Source: an uncultured Acidimicrobiia bacterium
GTDB taxonomy: Bacteria > Actinomycetota > Acidimicrobiia > UBA5794
Assembly: GCA_905480055.1 (NCBI GenBank)
Contig: CAJQOW010000130.1
Span: forward strand, 1-5,638
Length of the DNA stretch: 5,638 nt
Direction of reading: 5' to 3'
The position numbers were made by a program, and so were the translations under genes. Positions 1-5,100 of the stretch are shown one piece after another. Position 1 is the stretch's first letter, and every line of letters begins with the position of its first letter. Under the pieces are notes generated by a model. It was not told where the DNA came from, did no database searches, and saw only the letters and a list, made by a program, of their open reading frames with translations.

Positions 1-1
1 C

Positions 2-622
2 ATTGCCCAGCTCGTGCACGCCACCGGTGCGACGGCAGTGGCGCCGCAGTACCGCCTCGCACCGCGCCACCGATATCCGGCGGCCGTGGACGATGCTGAG
101 ACCGCGTATCGAGCGTTGATCGACGGGGGTGTAGATCCTCAGACGATCGTCCTTGCAGGGGACTCAGCTGGCGGCGGGCTGGCGACGGCGCTCCTGTTGC
201 GCATCCGGACGCAGGGCCTTCCGATGCCAGGGGGCGCCGTCCTCCTGTCCCCGTACCTCGACCTCCAGCACACGTCGTATACGATCAGGACGAACGCCGC
301 AACCGACTACCTCCCCCTCCAGGGGCTCAAGGTTCCGAACAATTGGTACGCGGACCGGGATCAGCTCACGCTCCCAGAAGTGTCACCCGTCCACGCAGAC
401 CTCACGGGCTTGCCACCGCTCCTCGTGCTTGCCGGGGGTGCCGAGATGATCCTCGGCGACAGCATCGTCATCGCTGACCATGCCTCACGCGACGGCGTCC
501 ATTGCACCCTGGTCATCGAACCGGACATGATGCACGTCTGGCCGATCGTCGCAGACCGCCAACCCCAGTCCACCGAGGCGTTGGCCACGATCGGGAAGTG
601 GCTCGGCGGGCTGGGAAGCTGA
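2..622 (+). CDS. HSL-family alpha/beta-hydrolase (esterase/lipase), 5' partial
   Basis: This is the C-terminal part of a carboxylic-ester hydrolase of the hormone-sensitive-lipase type, probably cytosolic; its substrate cannot be read from the sequence. The reading frame is already open at base 2, so the N-terminus and the HGG oxyanion motif lie outside the window. Visible family marks are the YRLAP motif early on (about bases 50-64), the nucleophile elbow GDSAGG with Ser at 164-166, the acid-residue region LAGGAEMILGDS (about 431-466), where Glu or Asp would be the triad acid, and the DMMHVWP segment carrying the catalytic His (about 527-547). These three positions come in the family order. 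The frame ends in TGA at 620-622, immediately followed by GAG-periodic repeats. No neighbour suggests a pathway. The GTG at 14-16 is only an internal Val codon, not a start. The family assignment is strong; the substrate is unknown. Confidence 0.9.
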   Translation: MAQLVHATGATAVAPQYRLAPRHRYPAAVDDAETAYRALIDGGVDPQTIVLAGDSAGGGLATALLLRIRTQGLPMPGGAVLLSPYLDLQHTSYTIRTNAATDYLPLQGLKVPNNWYADRDQLTLPEVSPVHADLTGLPPLLVLAGGAEMILGDSIVIADHASRDGVHCTLVIEPDMMHVWPIVADRQPQSTEALATIGKWLGGLGS

Positions 623-677
623 GGGGCCGAGGGGTCGAGGAGCTCGGCAGGCAAGCCGCGAGCCATGAGCCGTGAGC
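621..677 (+). repeat. GAG-periodic repeat after the hydrolase stop
   Basis: GAG triplets occur every 8 nt at 621, 629 and 637, then every 7 nt at 660, 667 and 674. The second block contains the 14-base word CATGAGCCGTGAGC (664-677). That word recurs exactly at 4539-4552, in the repeat after the isochorismatase-like gene. Both copies begin at or next to a stop codon. No matching CTC arm follows here, so this looks like one arm of the fuller element at 4528-4610. It may be a dispersed intergenic repeat family; its function is unknown. Confidence 0.55.
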
Positions 678-765
678 AGCTAGGGGCCTTTGGAATTCTG
701 GAGCTCCGTGCCCCAAAAGGCTGCAGAGCTACCTCGTCCGTTCTCGGACCCGGTACGCTCGCAGC
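623..765. other. Intergenic region between hydrolase and selenoprotein gene
   Basis: No gene is visible in these 143 bases. The first part is GAG-periodic repeat. A GGGGC/GCCCC pair (683-687 and 710-714) with a 22-nt loop could be a weak structure, but it has no T tract and is not convincing as a terminator. The last part holds the probable promoter of the downstream gene. Confidence 0.6.
754..759 (+). promoter_or_regulatory. Probable -10 box (TACGCT) of a leaderless transcript
   Basis: TACGCT fits the actinobacterial TANNNT -10 pattern and lies exactly 6 nt before the ATG at 766. This places the expected transcription start on or next to the A of the start codon. No Shine-Dalgarno sequence precedes this ATG, which fits leaderless translation. 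No convincing -35 hexamer was found. Confidence 0.5.
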
Positions 766-1773
766 ATGAGTGAAACGACGCCTACTGACGGCGAGCTTGG
801 CGAGAGCTTCGAGGACTTCAGGCGCTCCTTCTCCTACGGTTCACGAAGCGACCTGAATTTCAAGTTCTTCAAGACCCTCGACAACGATTCGGCTGCAGAT
901 CTCCTTCAGGAGTTGCTCGCCCTCCTCGGAGATGCCTACGACACCGGTGATGTCCAGCCACTGATCGACGCCGCCTTCGAGGCGCAGATCGCGGGGTACG
1001 CACCCAAGCCGGACGCCCCTGAGAGTCCGCACACCTACGACAGCGGCCCGTTCACGCCCACGCCGATGCCAGCTGCCGGCTCAACGGTGGGGCTCGTGAC
1101 CTCGAGCGGCCACTTCGTCGAAGGGGACGACCCTGAACCGTTTGGTGTGGAATCCATGACCCAGCAGGAGGCCATGGACCGCATCAGCGAGTTCCTGCGA
1201 GAAACTCCCGAGCTATCGGAGATTCCTTCGCAGACGCCGCGCGACCAACTCATCGTCCGCCACGGTGGCTACGACATCACCTCGGTGGAACGGGATCCGA
1301 ACGTGGCCTTTCCCATCGACCGTCTGGCCGAGGCTGCGGAGACAGGGCGTATCGGCGGCATCACCTCGACCTACTTCTCGTTTCCCGGCGCAACGGCACA
1401 GGGCCGGCTGAAGCGCGAGATCCCGGACTGGCTCGACCGAATCGGCGAGGAAGACGCAGACATCATCCTCCTCGTACCTGTCTGACCGGTCTGCCACGTG
1501 TCGGTCGGGCACGTCGCGCGGGCAATTGAGGAGGCAGGGACGCCAACGGTCGTCGTGATGGTGAAATCGTTTGAACACGTTGCCCGCCGGATGACACTGC
1601 CACGAACGCTGATCACGCCCAATCCGATGGGGCGCCCATTTGGTGCAGTCGGCGACATTGAGCGCCAGACAGCGATCCTCGATGCGGCGTTCGATGTCGT
1701 GGACCGCGTTGATGAGCCAGGAACCATCGTCGAGTTCGATGCACCGTTCCGTCCCGGCACGTTTACGACCTGA
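766..1773 (+). CDS. PrdB/GrdB-like selenoprotein (glycine/sarcosine/betaine/proline reductase selenoprotein B family), Sec240
   Basis: One gene of 335 residues is read through an in-frame TGA at 1483-1485, which I interpret as selenocysteine 240. Both sides of the TGA are in the same frame and match one family: VGLVTSSGHFVEGDDPEPFG (residues 108-127), RHGGYD (165-170), and the LLVPV-U-PVCHVSVGHVARAIEEAG active-site region, followed by the conserved LPRTL and NPMGRP segments. From memory, relatives have Cys or Sec at this place (VPVCPVCH or VPVUPVCH), and clostridial PrdB and GrdB carry Sec there. The only cysteine in the whole protein is Cys243, three residues after Sec240, giving a UxxC redox pair. 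A SECIS-like hairpin follows at 1492-1518. In clostridia these enzymes reductively cleave D-proline or glycine derivatives together with pyruvoyl subunits. No such partner is seen here, so the reaction is unknown. The ATG at 766 follows a -10 box by 6 nt and lacks a Shine-Dalgarno sequence. Conventional calling would give a false stop at 1485 and a separate ORF from the GTG at 1498. Confidence 0.9.
1483..1485 (+). other. UGA codon for selenocysteine (Sec240)
   Basis: The TGA lies inside a frame open from 766 to 1773. It falls exactly on the redox-active position of the family's CxxC/UxxC motif (UPVCH). Homology continues without a gap on both sides. A hairpin at bSECIS distance follows. The alternative is a Cys codon (TGC/TGT) changed to TGA by mutation or sequencing error, but the hairpin and the exact position argue against this. 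Confidence 0.88.
1492..1518 (+). promoter_or_regulatory. Bacterial SECIS element (bSECIS)
   Basis: The hairpin pairs 1496-1502 with 1508-1514 (ACGTGTC with GGCACGT, including one G-U pair) and closes a 5-nt apical loop GGUCG at 1503-1507. Below it, a single C-C mismatch (1495/1515) is followed by pairs 1494-1516, 1493-1517 and wobble 1492-1518. The loop starts at nt 18 after the UGA. In the E. coli fdhF SECIS, as I remember it, a GGUCU loop starts at nt 19. The G-rich loop is the SelB contact in that system. The element lies within the coding sequence, as expected for bacteria. Confidence 0.82.
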
Positions 1774-1787
1774 CGCAGTCCCGTCAG
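1770..1787. terminator. Convergent inverted repeat holding both stop codons
   Basis: CTGACG (1770-1775), a 6-nt spacer and CGTCAG (1782-1787) form a perfect 6-bp inverted repeat. It contains the selenoprotein's TGA stop (1771-1773) and, on the other strand, the helicase's TGA stop (1784-1786). Only 10 bp separate the two convergent genes. A bidirectional terminator role is possible, but the stem is short and no T tract follows on either strand, so this is weakly supported. Confidence 0.3.
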
Positions 1788-3841
1788 CCCCAGAGCTGGC
1801 GAAGCTCGTCGCCAACCGGATCGGCACCAGATCCCACCCACGCAGCGGCCTCGTCGCTCTCGGGTGCACCAACAGCCAACGGCATCAGCGCCGGCATCGC
1901 GGGGTCCAGGAACCGGCTCGGCAGGGCGTACGTGTGGGCACCGTTTGATGAGAAGCGATGGTGGTAGAACCGCTGCGGCACCGTGATGGCCAAATGGTCC
2001 TTCGCCCTCGTAAGGGCAACGTACATCAGCCTCCGCTCCTCCTCGAGGCCTCCCGGCTCGGACAGCGCCATGTCCGACGGCATGTTCCCGTCCGCGGCAT
2101 GAATCACCGTCACGGCCTTCCACTCGCCTCCCTTGGCCGAGTGAATCGTCGACAGGATCAGGTAGTCATCATCGAGATAGGGGGCGTCCGCAAAACCGCT
2201 CGTGCTGGCTGGCGGGTCGAGCACGATCTCGGTGAGGAAATGCGACCGGTTCACGTAGTCACCTGCCAGGGATGCGAGATGTTCGATGTCGATGAGGCGT
2301 GCGGATGCGTCGTCGTACAACCGATCGAAGACGGCTGCACAGAATGGCATCAGGGCATCGATCTGCACCGACGGCGGCGGTTCATCCGAGTCGGTCCCTC
2401 GCGCTTGGTCGAGCGCGTCTCGCAGGAGGCCAAGCACTTCCCTCGTCTCGAGTGATGCCGGTACGTCGTAGCGCAGGAACGATTCGAGCGTGTCGGCGCC
2501 CGAGGATTGGGCGACATCTGCGAGAAGGTTCATGACCTTGGCGGCGGTTGCCGGGCCCACACCGGGAAGCATCAGCAACATGCGATTCCATGCCAGCTCA
2601 TCCCGTGGGTTGTCGAGTATCCGCAGCATGGCGAGCAGATCCTTGACGTGAGCTGCCTCGAGGAACGTCAACCCACCGAACTTCACGAACGGTATGTTGC
2701 GCCGTCCAAGCTCGATTTCGAGGCCACTCGAATGATGACCGGTGCGGAACAGCACCGCCTGGTCGCGCAGATCGACGCCGCGCTCCCTCAACTCGAGCAC
2801 CCGATCACACACCCAGTCGGCTTGCGCGGCCTCGTCGAAGCAGGTGACCAGCTCCGGCACGGGTCCGGGGGTTCGCGTGGACCAGAGCTTCTTGTCGAAG
2901 GCGATGTCGGATGCGGCGATCACCCTGTTCGATACTTCGAGGATCTCTGGTGTGGATCGGTAGTTCTGCTCGAGGGACACCACGGTGGTGGATTCGTAGC
3001 GGTCAGGGAACCCGAGGATGTTCTCGACTCTCGCCGCCCTGAATGAGTAGATCGACTGTGCATCGTCACCCACGACGGTCAGGTTGCCTGCGGGTCCGCA
3101 TAGATCGAACAGGATGTCGGCCTGGATCTGATTCGTGTCCTGGTACTCGTCGACCAGGACGTGATCGAACAGACCTCGAACAGCTTCTTGGGCATCGGAT
3201 GCGAGAAGGGCACGCCAGTAGAGCAGCAGGTCGTCGTAGTCCGCAACATTCTGTTCGCGCTTGCGCTCCGTGTAGCCAAGGAACAACGTACGCAGGTCAG
3301 CTCCATGGTCGGCACACCACGGATATCGCTGCTCGAGCGTCTCGTCGAGCGGTGTTCTGGCGTTGGCCACTCGCGAGTAGATGGAGGCAATGGTCTCCTT
3401 CTTGGGGAAGCGGCTCTTGCGGGAGCCGAATCCGTGCTCGGCTCGCAGCATCCCGAACAGCGACTCCGAGTCCGACCTGTCGATAACGGTGAAGCCCGGA
3501 TCAAGCCCGACTGCGGAGCCGAACCTTCGCAGCAGCCGATTGGAGATCGCGTGGAACGTGCCACCCCACACAGCCGTCGCATGCCCGTTTGGTACGGCGG
3601 CGTCTGCTCGCCGCAGCATCTCTGCCGCAGCTCTGCGAGTGAAGGTGAGGAGAAGGATGCGATCTGGCTGCTCACCGGATTCGATCAGGTGGGCGACCCT
3701 CGATGCCAGCGTCCTGGTCTTGCCTGATCCGGCGCCTGCGATGACCAGCAGCGGGCCGCTGGAGTGGCGTACAGCTGCGGCCTGATCGGCATTGAGCCCT
3801 TGGAGATAGCCGGCTTCTCCTACTTGCATGGAATCGAACAT
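1784..3841 (-). CDS. UvrD/PcrA-type superfamily 1 DNA helicase
   Basis: A full-length 685-residue ATP-dependent 3'-5' DNA helicase with every SF1A motif present. These are the Q motif LNADQAAAVRH (16-26), Walker A AGAGSGKT (35-42), motif Ia LLLTFTRRAAAEM (64-76), Ib GTFHA (95-99), motif II DEYQD (232-236), motif III VVGDDAQSIYSFR (257-269), motif IV LEQNYRS (291-297), motif V STIHSAKGGEWKAV (564-577) and motif VI EEERRLMYVALTRAK (600-614). It would unwind or remodel DNA during repair or stalled replication. The C-terminal tail after motif VI is short (about 70 residues), with no HRDC domain or cysteine cluster, so it is not mycobacterial UvrD2-like. It fits the compact 'ATP-dependent helicase' relatives of UvrD, so I give no gene symbol. 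The start at 3841 is chosen because a -10 box ends 7 nt upstream and no Shine-Dalgarno sequence is present; Met5 is a less likely start. A perfect LexA box covers the start, so SOS control is likely. Confidence 0.95.
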   Translation of the reverse strand: MFDSMQVGEAGYLQGLNADQAAAVRHSSGPLLVIAGAGSGKTRTLASRVAHLIESGEQPDRILLLTFTRRAAAEMLRRADAAVPNGHATAVWGGTFHAISNRLLRRFGSAVGLDPGFTVIDRSDSESLFGMLRAEHGFGSRKSRFPKKETIASIYSRVANARTPLDETLEQRYPWCADHGADLRTLFLGYTERKREQNVADYDDLLLYWRALLASDAQEAVRGLFDHVLVDEYQDTNQIQADILFDLCGPAGNLTVVGDDAQSIYSFRAARVENILGFPDRYESTTVVSLEQNYRSTPEILEVSNRVIAASDIAFDKKLWSTRTPGPVPELVTCFDEAAQADWVCDRVLELRERGVDLRDQAVLFRTGHHSSGLEIELGRRNIPFVKFGGLTFLEAAHVKDLLAMLRILDNPRDELAWNRMLLMLPGVGPATAAKVMNLLADVAQSSGADTLESFLRYDVPASLETREVLGLLRDALDQARGTDSDEPPPSVQIDALMPFCAAVFDRLYDDASARLIDIEHLASLAGDYVNRSHFLTEIVLDPPASTSGFADAPYLDDDYLILSTIHSAKGGEWKAVTVIHAADGNMPSDMALSEPGGLEEERRLMYVALTRAKDHLAITVPQRFYHHRFSSNGAHTYALPSRFLDPAMPALMPLAVGAPESDEAAAWVGSGADPVGDELRQLWG

Positions 3842-3850
3842 GCGTTCGAT
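3833..3850. promoter_or_regulatory. LexA-type SOS box over the helicase start
   Basis: ATCGAACATGCGTTCGAT is a perfect palindrome with 7-bp arms and a 4-nt centre. Its core TCGAAC-N4-GTTCGA (3834-3849) equals the SOS-box consensus known for mycobacterial and other actinobacterial LexA. It spans the helicase's ATG (complement of 3839-3841) and touches the last base of its -10 box (3849-3854). A bound repressor would therefore block transcription initiation. This implies DNA-damage induction of the helicase. Confidence 0.82.
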
Positions 3851-3854
3851 GCTA
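3849..3854 (-). promoter_or_regulatory. Probable -10 box (TAGCAT) of the helicase gene
   Basis: On the minus strand TAGCAT fits TANNNT and ends 7 nt before the ATG at 3841. This predicts a start of transcription at or next to the start codon and a leaderless mRNA. No good -35 hexamer is visible 16-19 bp upstream. Confidence 0.5.
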
Positions 3855-3924
3855 ACCAGTCGACGACAGCTTCAGGTGCATTCGGCTCGTCGATGCTGAA
3901 CGACCAACGGGTTCTCATTGCCCG

Positions 3925-3930
3925 TAGAGT
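3925..3930 (+). promoter_or_regulatory. Probable -10 box (TAGAGT) of the isochorismatase-like gene
   Basis: TAGAGT is identical to the -10 box proposed for the PadR gene. Initiation about 7 nt downstream would give a leader of about 19-20 nt holding GGAAGGG (3944-3950), a good ribosome binding site 5 nt before the GTG at 3956. This site decides the start. The earlier ATG at 3764 in the same frame lies inside the helicase gene and lacks family homology. Confidence 0.45.
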
Positions 3931-3955
3931 GATCAACCCGACCGGAAGGGCTCCC

Positions 3956-4543
3956 GTGACCACGCTCCCAGACCGACCCAACACGGCACTCGTGGTTATC
4001 GACATGCAGCATGGAGTCATCTCCGAGGCGTTCGAGGTCGAGCGGGTCGTGGCGAACATCAATGCGCTGGTGGTGAAGGCCCGGTCAGAGGACGTCCCGG
4101 TCATCTGGGTCCAGCACTCCGACGAAGACATGCCATACGGATCCGACGGTTGGGAACAGATACCTGACCTCCCTTGGGTCGATGGCGAAGACGTCGTCCA
4201 GAAGCACCATGGCGACTCGTTCGAGGACACCAATCTCGAGTCGATTCTTGCGGATCGTCTGGTGTGACGACTCGTCGTCACCGGCGCCCAAACCGACGCC
4301 TGCGTTCGCTCAACGCTCCACGGTGCGCTCGTTCGGGGGTACGACACAACCCTCGTCGAGGACGCCCACACGACGGAAGACCTCCGCCCGTGGGGGTCTC
4401 CGATCAGCCCCGGTCAGTCCATCGCCTATGCGAACATGTACTGGGGCTTCTCCGGTGCCCCGGGAAGGGTCGCGGGTACTGCGGCAACTGCCGACATCGA
4501 GTTCGGGCCCGCGGACGCTGAGCCTGGGAGTGCCGAGTCATGA
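3956..4543 (+). pseudogene. Isochorismatase-family cysteine hydrolase interrupted by an in-frame TGA
   Basis: The frame from GTG 3956 to TGA 4543 encodes a 195-codon isochorismatase-fold hydrolase with one internal TGA (codon 104, 4265-4267). The family triad is complete across the break: Asp16 in ALVVIDMQ, Lys83 in VVQKHHGDSF, and the nucleophile Cys116 in VVTGAQTDACV. The last lies after the TGA, so the product ending at 4264 (103 residues) would lack the nucleophile and be dead. The downstream half (STLHGALVRGYDTTLVEDAHTTED and on) keeps a sound frame and codon use, so any break is recent. The TGA falls in the loop before the RLVVTG strand, where relatives have LGVxRL, and one residue appears to be missing there too. 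A CGA-to-TGA change would explain it. No SECIS-like hairpin follows at the right distance and no redox role fits, so Sec is unlikely. Alternatives are sequencing error or stop readthrough. The substrate is unknown; members hydrolyse amides or vinyl ethers. Confidence 0.75.
4264..4281 (+). repeat. Palindrome around the internal TGA of the isochorismatase-like gene
   Basis: GTGACGACTCGTCGTCAC has perfect 8-bp arms around a TC centre and includes the TGA at 4265-4267. In RNA it could fold as a 7-bp stem with a 4-nt loop. It begins at the UGA itself, unlike a bSECIS whose loop sits about 18 nt downstream. It may be chance or a mutation hot spot. Confidence 0.4.
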
Positions 4544-4610
4544 GCCGTGAGCCTTGAGCGAGCGGTATGGGGAGCCGGACTCAGAACTCAGAACTCAAGA
4601 CTCACAACTC
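4528..4610. repeat. GAG/CTC heptad inverted-repeat element
   Basis: The left arm has GAG every 7 nt at 4528, 4535, 4542, 4549 and 4556. The right arm has CTC every 7 nt at 4580, 4587, 4594, 4601 and 4608. The arms are thus opposite-facing arrays of five heptads that can pair as TGAG/CTCA blocks separated by small internal loops. The left arm supplies the last codons and the TGA stop (4541-4543) of the isochorismatase-like gene, and shares 14 exact bases with 664-677. It could act as a 3'-end hairpin or be a small dispersed repeat; which one is unknown. Confidence 0.6.
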
Positions 4611-4717
4611 CCTCCCGATGGGACGCAGTGTCTTGCGCAATGTGTTCGGATATCTCCATGATGTCCTCTCGCGTGGTCGCCCGCCTGGTACGACGGTTGT
4701 TGGGCACTCAACCACGA

Positions 4718-4746
4718 AGGGTGTACTGCAGCTTGCAGTACACCCT
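4718..4746. promoter_or_regulatory. Operator 1: 29-bp palindrome, probable PadR site
   Basis: Two perfect 13-bp arms (4718-4730 AGGGTGTACTGCA and 4734-4746 TGCAGTACACCCT) flank a GCT spacer. The inner part has TGTACT and AGTACA half-sites, similar to the TGT/ACA-type dyads bound by PadR regulators. It contains TACTG-N7-CAGTA (4724-4740), repeated downstream. It has no T tract, so a terminator role is less likely than an operator. Autoregulation by the adjacent PadR protein is the simplest reading. Confidence 0.72.
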
Positions 4747-4748
4747 AT

Positions 4749-4765
4749 TACTGTAGTGTGCAGTA
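4749..4765. promoter_or_regulatory. Operator 2: TACTG-N7-CAGTA overlapping the -10 box
   Basis: TACTG (4749-4753) and CAGTA (4761-4765) are spaced by 7 nt exactly as inside operator 1, with centres 25 bp apart. The right half-site runs into the proposed -10 box (4764-4769), so occupancy would block polymerase. It is less symmetric than operator 1 and could be a weaker second site. Confidence 0.6.
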
Positions 4766-4769
4766 GAGT
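4764..4769 (+). promoter_or_regulatory. Probable -10 box (TAGAGT) of the PadR gene
   Basis: TAGAGT ends 6 nt before the ATG at 4776, the same spacing as at the selenoprotein gene, which predicts a leaderless mRNA. AAGG at 4771-4774 is too close to the ATG to act as a ribosome binding site. Confidence 0.5.
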
Positions 4770-4775
4770 CAAGGC

Positions 4776-5099
4776 ATGCCACCAAGCATGACCACATCCT
4801 CATACGCAGTCCTGGCCCTCCTCGACCTGAAGCCGTGGACCGGCTACGAACTCACCCATCAGGCACAACGAAGCTTGCGCTATGCCTGGCCCAAGTCCGA
4901 GCGTCTCCTCTACTCAGAACCCAAGAAGCTCGTGGAACTCGGCTACGCCACGACGTACAAGGAAGACACCGGCGGGCGCAGCCGCAACGTCTACGAAATC
5001 ACCGATGAGGGCCGTGGTGCCCTCCGAGAGTGGACGGCGACACGAACACAGCCGCCGCGGTTCGAGGTTGAAGCCCTCCTTCGAAGGCCACGAGTTTGA
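4776..5099 (+). CDS. PadR-family transcriptional regulator, C-terminally truncated
   Basis: A DNA-binding repressor of the PadR type, 107 codons as it stands. Residues about 6-85 form the winged helix-turn-helix: SYAVLALLDLKPWTGYEL, then the WPKSERLLYSEPKKLVELGY recognition region, then the wing with GGRSRNVYEITDEGRGALREW. Homology runs on through FEVEALLR (to about base 5084) and then stops. Relatives continue with a C-terminal alpha-helical dimerisation domain that brings them to roughly 180 residues; here the frame turns into RPRV and a TGA at 5097-5099. The loss coincides with the abrupt base-composition change, so the gene is cut by a junction rather than naturally short. Start: ATG 4776 lies 6 nt after a -10 box; ATG 4788 is the alternative. 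Two TACTG-N7-CAGTA operators upstream suggest autorepression. Its effector and targets are unknown. Confidence 0.85.
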   Translation: MPPSMTTSSYAVLALLDLKPWTGYELTHQAQRSLRYAWPKSERLLYSEPKKLVELGYATTYKEDTGGRSRNVYEITDEGRGALREWTATRTQPPRFEVEALLRRPRV

Positions 5100-5100
5100 A
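5079..5100. other. Chimeric junction: PadR gene to acyl-CoA dehydrogenase
   Basis: PadR homology ends near 5084, and a different frame with acyl-CoA dehydrogenase-like sequence is already readable from about 5080-5100. At the same place G+C drops from about 65% (row 4981-5040) to 48% and 40% (rows 5341-5400 and 5401-5460), and codons such as TTA, ATA, AAT and GTA become common. No insertion sequence, att site or terminal repeat is visible. Recombination of foreign DNA or misassembly of two genomes are both possible; misassembly is quite likely. Confidence 0.75.

Larger units (their letters stand above)
4544..4775. other. Intergenic region upstream of the PadR gene
   Basis: This 232-bp stretch holds the rest of the heptad repeat, about 100 bp (4611-4717) without a recognisable gene, and then the PadR operator-promoter region. 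A 39-codon minus-strand frame (4707-4588, GTG start) exists but has no family resemblance and ends in the repeat, so it is not called as a gene. Confidence 0.55.

Noticed and set aside
683..714. Rho-independent terminator after the hydrolase
   Set aside because: The stem is only 5 bp (GGGGC/GCCCC) with a 22-nt loop and no T tract.
1498..1773. A separate small gene starting with GTG at 1498
   Set aside because: It is in frame with 766-1485, has no ribosome binding site, and its sequence is the C-terminal part of the same family. It is the post-Sec portion of one selenoprotein.
1958..3785. Several plus-strand ORFs of 60-190 codons antisense to the helicase
   Set aside because: They are shadows of a conserved helicase frame in GC-rich DNA and show no family motifs.
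3846..3897. 8-bp direct repeat TCGATGCT (3846-3853 and 3890-3897) in the divergent promoter region
   Set aside because: It is short, with no dyad, and the first copy is partly explained by the LexA box and -10 element; chance is likely.
3764..3955. N-terminal extension of the isochorismatase-like protein from ATG 3764
   Set aside because: It overlaps the helicase coding sequence and its promoter, has no family resemblance, and a GTG with GGAAGGG 5 nt upstream fits the family N-terminus at 3956.
4265..4300. Selenocysteine at the internal TGA of the isochorismatase-like gene
   Set aside because: The position is not a redox or catalytic residue in the family; the catalytic Cys116 is intact at 4301-4303. 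The only strong hairpin begins at the UGA itself, and none has a small G-rich loop about 18 nt downstream.
4588..4707. 39-codon minus-strand ORF with an acidic helix-like segment (TTREDIMEISEHIAQDT) and an internal ATG preceded by AGAGGA
   Set aside because: The composition is suggestive, but it ends inside the heptad repeat, has no recognisable family and is short enough to be chance.
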